DNA from: Cyathus striatus
Taxonomy: Eukaryota; Basidiomycota; Agaricomycetes; Agaricales; Nidulariaceae
Direction of reading: 5' to 3'
DNA length: 64,000 nucleotides
Assembly: GCA_025738555.1 (NCBI GenBank)
Contig: JAOVFP010000020.1
Span: 1 to 64,000, forward strand
The notes under the pieces were generated by a model. That model was not told where the DNA came from, made no database searches, and saw only the letters and a list, made by a program, of their open reading frames with translations. Below are positions 59,898 through 64,000 of this stretch, piece after piece. The translations under genes and the position numbers were made by a program. Each line of letters starts with the position of its first letter. Positions within the stretch are counted from its first letter, which is position 1.

Positions 59898-61110
59898 TAG
59901 TCTCGGCTACCCATCCGTTGACGCTCATCCAAATCAGGGTTTTCTACCGTCAACGTCTGGGATAAAATGAGCAACGTTAGCAGGGGTATGCGTTCGGTGT
60001 TCTCGGGCTTCTCAAATGCTTGTCCCGCGCGTTTTCGAGTATTAGTAATGTAATTAGTCAGCGCCACGATACGATAATCTCATCTGGGTTGCACGCACGC
60101 TGCATGCGCGTTCACATCTTCATTATCTATCCTCAACATCCTGCTTGTTCTACTTTCAATATTATGCCCTAGCTACCTAAATTCGATGTTTATTTTCCTG
60201 AAGGGATGCATTTTCATTCTGATTACAGTAAACTTGAAGCAATGACTTCCCCTGGCCTACCACCTTCATCACCATTGCCTATTAACCCTGTTTTATCTGA
60301 TGAAAATCTTCTGACATTAAATCCAAGCTCAGAGCTACTGGAGAAAGATCCCAATGATAAAGATTTTGAGGTTAAGAAAGAGAGAGCATGAGCAACAACT
60401 TTAGATCAAAAGGCTCTTGGAACTATTGCACATATGCAAAAGATGTACTCTAGATTGTCATTGGCTGAATTTCTCAGTGGCTTTTTCAAATCAGAAGATG
60501 TGTCTCTAAAGGTATCAGATGGAATGTTTATGCCGAGAATTCATGTATCAAGATGATGGAAAACTGATGAAATCATTGTGTGGGACAAAAAGATAATGCA
60601 ATGGTAGAATGGATCATGAAGAAACCAACTATTATGTGCTCGTGAAAGTAAAACCTCACATATATTGCATCTATTGAACCACGTCCACAGAAAGCAGAAG
60701 AGCTTCGTCTTCCTGTTGCTAAAATCAATGTTGAAATTGTGAATAAATTCCAAATTAAGGCCATGATTCAAGATTATCGTCAATTGACATATTAAAAATC
60801 ACAGCTGGCAGTTTTTAAGCTGGATGCGAATGAGTGTATAAATGAGGGTAGGATGCAAAGAGCAAGAAGAACGCGTTGGGAGTGGGTTAAATGTGGATGT
60901 GCATGCAGCATGCGTGCAACCCGGATGAGATTATCGTATCGTGGCGCTGACTAATTACATTACTAATACTCGAAAACGCGCGGGACAAGCATTTGAGAAG
61001 CCCGAGAACACCGAACGCATACCCCTGCTAACGTTGCTCGTTTTATCCCAGACGTTGACGGTAGAAAACCCCGATTTGGACGAGCGTCAACGGATGGGTA
61101 GCCGAGACTA
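59898..61110. mobile_element. Mutator-like non-autonomous element (element C)
   Basis: Terminal inverted repeats of 219 bp (59898-60116 and 60892-61110) with about eight differences, seven of them CpG to TpG or CpA. Ends read TAGTCTCGG, close to the CAGTCTCC ends of element B. The flanks are CCCAGTGCC (59889-59897) and CCCAGTACC (61111-61119), a 9-bp target duplication with one transition. Element B is inserted only 15 bp to the left and shares part of the same GC-rich flank. The interior is 775 bp of broken coding sequence without transposase. Confidence 0.82.
60200..60800 (+). pseudogene. Broken gene remnant inside element C
   Basis: A reading frame from 60206 (MHFHSDYSKLEAMTSPGLPP) is closed by a stop at 60389, but the same frame then continues with protein-like sequence (ALGTIAHMQKMYSRLSLAEF, LSGFFKSEDVSL) and further pieces after more stops. 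It appears to be a decayed protein of the kind often found in Agaricomycete repeats; the family could not be named. Confidence 0.5.
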
Positions 61111-61260
61111 CCCAGTACCGATCTCAAGGAGACATGTATTTATATTTGTATTTAGTGAAAGTCAACACTATGTATAGTATATGCACTTAAATATGTACAA
61201 GCAAAGACACCATGTGCACTGACAAGCCGCAATCGTGTAACTTAGACTTTTGACTTTTCT

Positions 61261-63002
61261 ATGTTTCCCAACCCTGCTAGCATTTCTGGCGATGCTTTTT
61301 TGCCTGCCACACTTCCTAATGGTCAGATAGTTAAGAACCGGCTTGTTAAGGTGAATACACATTTATTCTGTACCGATGTCGACCACTAATGATATGATTG
61401 AGACAGGTGGCTATGTATGAACACCTCGCAAACCTCTTCGGCGGACCACCTAATCAATACCATTATAATCTCTATTCACATTGGGCAAGCTATGGCTGGG
61501 GTATGCTAATTACGGGAAATGTACAGGTGTCTCGAAAGCATTGCACTTTAGGGCGTGACATGGTTGTTCCGGGAAAGATCACTAACCAATCTCTCGAACC
61601 TTTCCGGCGATTGGCCTTGTGCATGAAGGTTGATCCTACGACTAGAGAGCCCTCTGGAAGTCTCGCAATTATGCAATTAAATCATGGCGGACGACAATCA
61701 TCCAACATCTTGGGGGGTCGACTTCCGTTCGAGTCACCTCTGGCTCCTAGTCCTATTCGCGTAGGATCCAGGAATAGCTCGGTTATTTCTAGAGTCATTC
61801 ATGCCATTTTGTTCCAAACACCCCGTGAAATGACTCTCGAAGATATTGACGAAGTGGTAGCATCATTTGTGAAAGGCGCGAAAGTGGCGTTAGATTCCGG
61901 CTTTGATGGCATTCAGTTACATGCAGCACATGGCTGTGAGTGGTTCATCGTTATTGGAATTCTTTAAACTAAAAATTGAAAAGATTTGTCATAGATCTTC
62001 TGGCTCAATTTATATCGCCAAAGGTTTGTACTCTACCGATCGGTATGCTGTTCCACCTCCCCTTACGTTTCATGACAGTCGAACAGTCGCTCAGACCAGT
62101 TCTCTGCCAAACCCGAAAATTCACTTCGACTTCTTCACCGCATCGTGACGGAAATACGCGCGGTTGTTCCTGCCTCATTTGCTGTGGGAATCAAGATCAA
62201 TGCAGCAGATTACGTTTCCCATCCACAATTATCACATGAAGACGGAGATCGTGCAGTAGACCATATATATGCTATAACCAGATGGAATGTGATCGACTTC
62301 ATAGAAATCAGCGGGGGAGACTACGAAAGGCCAGGTAACCCGACTGCCATGCTTTGTGTAGGATATATCTTATCCCGAGCCACAGATTTTATGACATCCC
62401 GGAAGAATACTTCGATGTCCCCGCGGCAAGGGTTCTTCTCTCAATTATCTCATAGAGCCCTTAAATCTTTAAGCCCACTAGTACGACCCAGCGATGGCCG
62501 TCGACCTCCTCTGATCCTACTGACTGGTGGGCTACGTACTCCTGGACATTTACAGGCAGCTTTGATGTCAGAAGATGCAAACCTACTTGGTATCGGACGT
62601 GGCTCTGTACTATGTCCAAATCTTCCGGAGCTTGTTAAAAAGTGTAAACAAGGCTCATACGACTGGAATGACATGGCTTTTTCACCTGAACCCGATCTTA
62701 GCATACCTTCACTCTTAACATATTGGCCTATCTGTTGGATATGGAGTCATCTCCCAAAAATCTCACTAATAGGTGCAGGAATTGAGATGGCGTGGTACAT
62801 TGTTGCTATGAGACGCATGGCTTCGGGTCCCCAGAAGCTACAAGACAGACAGAACTCAAATTATAGCGCTGGATTCTTTGGAGCTGTATTCTGGATGTGG
62901 GCATGGGTCCCTATTTCGGTGGTCTCCATCACAATATGGACATTATCCATTATACTGCTTGTGTTTTTACCACTCATATTTACTGGAATGTTCGTATCGT
63001 AA
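61261..63002 (+). CDS. NADH:flavin oxidoreductase (Old Yellow Enzyme family) with hydrophobic C-terminal tail
   Basis: FMN-dependent ene-reductase-like TIM barrel. Start MFPNPASISGDAFLPATLPN at 61261. After the first intron come VAMYEHLANLFGGPPNQYHY, SYGWGMLITGNVQVSRKH and AIMQLNHGGRQ, the expected substrate/FMN-binding segment. The next exons give LDSGFDGIQLHAAHGYLLAQ, FISPKSNSRSDQFSAKPEN, LRLLHRIVTEIRAVVPASFA, VGIKINAADYV and EISGGDYERPDFM; the FMN phosphate-binding end is LLTGGLRTPGHLQAALMSED and LLGIGRGSVLCP. Beyond the barrel lie about 110 extra residues with two or three strongly hydrophobic stretches (YWPICWIWSHL, FFGAVFWMWAWVPISVVSIT, LSIILLVFLPLIFTGMFV), so it may be membrane-anchored. 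In basidiomycetes similar long forms exist. Four introns were placed. Confidence 0.85.
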
Positions 63003-64000
63003 TGTTACCGAATGCTTTAACCACTGATTGTGTGCATGCCCCGAATTTCAATCCTTGATCATGAGTTTACTAGTTACGAGCAAGTTACGAGTGAACCAGC
63101 ACTTTCTAGTAAGAACATTGTCAATTTCCCAACGCGTAGTTTGCGATTGTTCTCAATTTTGGTGGAATCCACTGAGAACTTGCTAAATTTTAGTCAGAGC
63201 CGGTTTATGTCTAAATGCCTAGTAAAAATTCGATTAAGAGTCAAGTCAAGGTACTTCGCTGAAAACAAAATAAAAATCTACATCTCATGCAATATTCCGA
63301 AGTCAAAATAATCGTAGATAAGTAACAATCAGCATCCCTAGGACTTGCTAGATATTAGTCTGGTTTGTGTTTTGACCCCCATCTTCAACATTCATAATTG
63401 ATTCATATTATTGATTGCGTCTGCCGTGTAATCCGAAAGCTATATTTATATCGCGCGGCGCGCCCATCAATCGGGTAAAGCACGTACATACGTAAGTACA
63501 TTTATTCTAATCAAGGGCTTTCATACATCCCCCTTTGCTGTGCAAGTAGTGACCCTATGCAGTCCCATTCCTCGAGCGGTTCATAAAGGCCTTTCCGGAA
63601 TTCAGAGGAGACTCCGTTTCTTCACAGCCTCCCACACATACCAGACTGTATTTCGCAAGTGAATACACTTATTTCATGCGATACAAGTTTTTGTTTATCC
63701 CGCCGACACTCGAACTTACAGTGGCACACCTGTCTGTACTATTTATAAGTCACGTTCCGCAAGGAGCAGGTTCGCCACCGGAAATATCAAGGAATATGTA
63801 CTTATTCTCCTGGTTGAATAACACGACTGCCTTGATGTCGGTTGTATGGAGCTGTCAAAGAAGCTTTACACATTCGTCCTGCATAGTGATAAGTAAAAAT
63901 TAAGAGATAGAGTGTGTCTACCGAAGATGGCCGTCAATGTGAGACGCATTGCGCCCCGCACCCGTGTTAAATATTCAACATAGCCTTCATTTGTTAAGGG
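63003..64000. other. Intergenic, no gene recognised
   Basis: Only short frames, none with known similarity. A GC-rich palindromic word (GCGCGGCGCGCC) lies near 63454-63465. It probably belongs to the 3' flank of the oxidoreductase and to a gene outside the window. Confidence 0.45.

Overview
The window is nuclear DNA of a filamentous basidiomycete, most likely an Agaricomycete. Most genes are broken by many canonical GT-AG introns of about 45-60 nt, genes are packed on both strands, and gene content includes a basidiomycete-type Rrm4 protein, an Agaricomycete-style MATA_HMG-box factor, a CsbD-like stress protein and RecQ-type helicase debris. The species cannot be named from the sequence. All multi-exon models below were spliced by eye from reading frames and splice signals; coordinates are outer CDS limits.

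Layout. 1-25 kb is dense housekeeping: mon2 (partial, -), an Ede1/Eps15-like EH protein (+), an HMG-box regulator (-), the Rab GEF sec2 (+), cab2 of coenzyme A synthesis (-), telomeric stn1 (-) divergent from ribosome-biogenesis AAA ATPase rix7 (+), peroxisomal acyl-CoA oxidase (-), rad52 (-) and a secreted low-complexity protein (-). 25-34 kb is gene-poor and holds a basidiomycete family of unknown function (-) and erg6 (-). 34-47.9 kb has a Dal5/Tna1-type MFS permease (+, apparently with one GC-AG intron), the spindle checkpoint gene mad3 (+), a possible small secreted protein, an Rrm4-type mRNA transport protein with three RRMs and three MLLE-like domains (+), an F-box protein (-) and a secreted protein with a lysine/alanine-rich tail (-). 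48.9-56.5 kb has aip1 (+), an Yra1/ALYREF mRNA export adaptor (-), mitochondrial ribosomal protein mL59 (-), a TENA/heme-oxygenase-like protein (+) and a CsbD-like Gly-rich protein (+).

57-61.1 kb is a transposon island: one decayed palindrome followed by three abutting 1.1-1.2 kb elements with long terminal inverted repeats. Two are flanked by 9-bp target duplications, as expected for Mutator-like (MULE) elements; the middle one carries a RecQ-like helicase fragment, so it resembles a Pack-MULE. Differences between the arms are transitions, mostly at CpG. Beyond it lies an Old Yellow Enzyme-family oxidoreductase with a hydrophobic C-terminal tail (+), then 1 kb with nothing recognisable.

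The genes are not a pathway cluster. The most unusual content is the transposon island, the Rrm4 architecture, the signal-peptide plus histone-H1-like-tail protein, and two or three tiny spliced ORFs.
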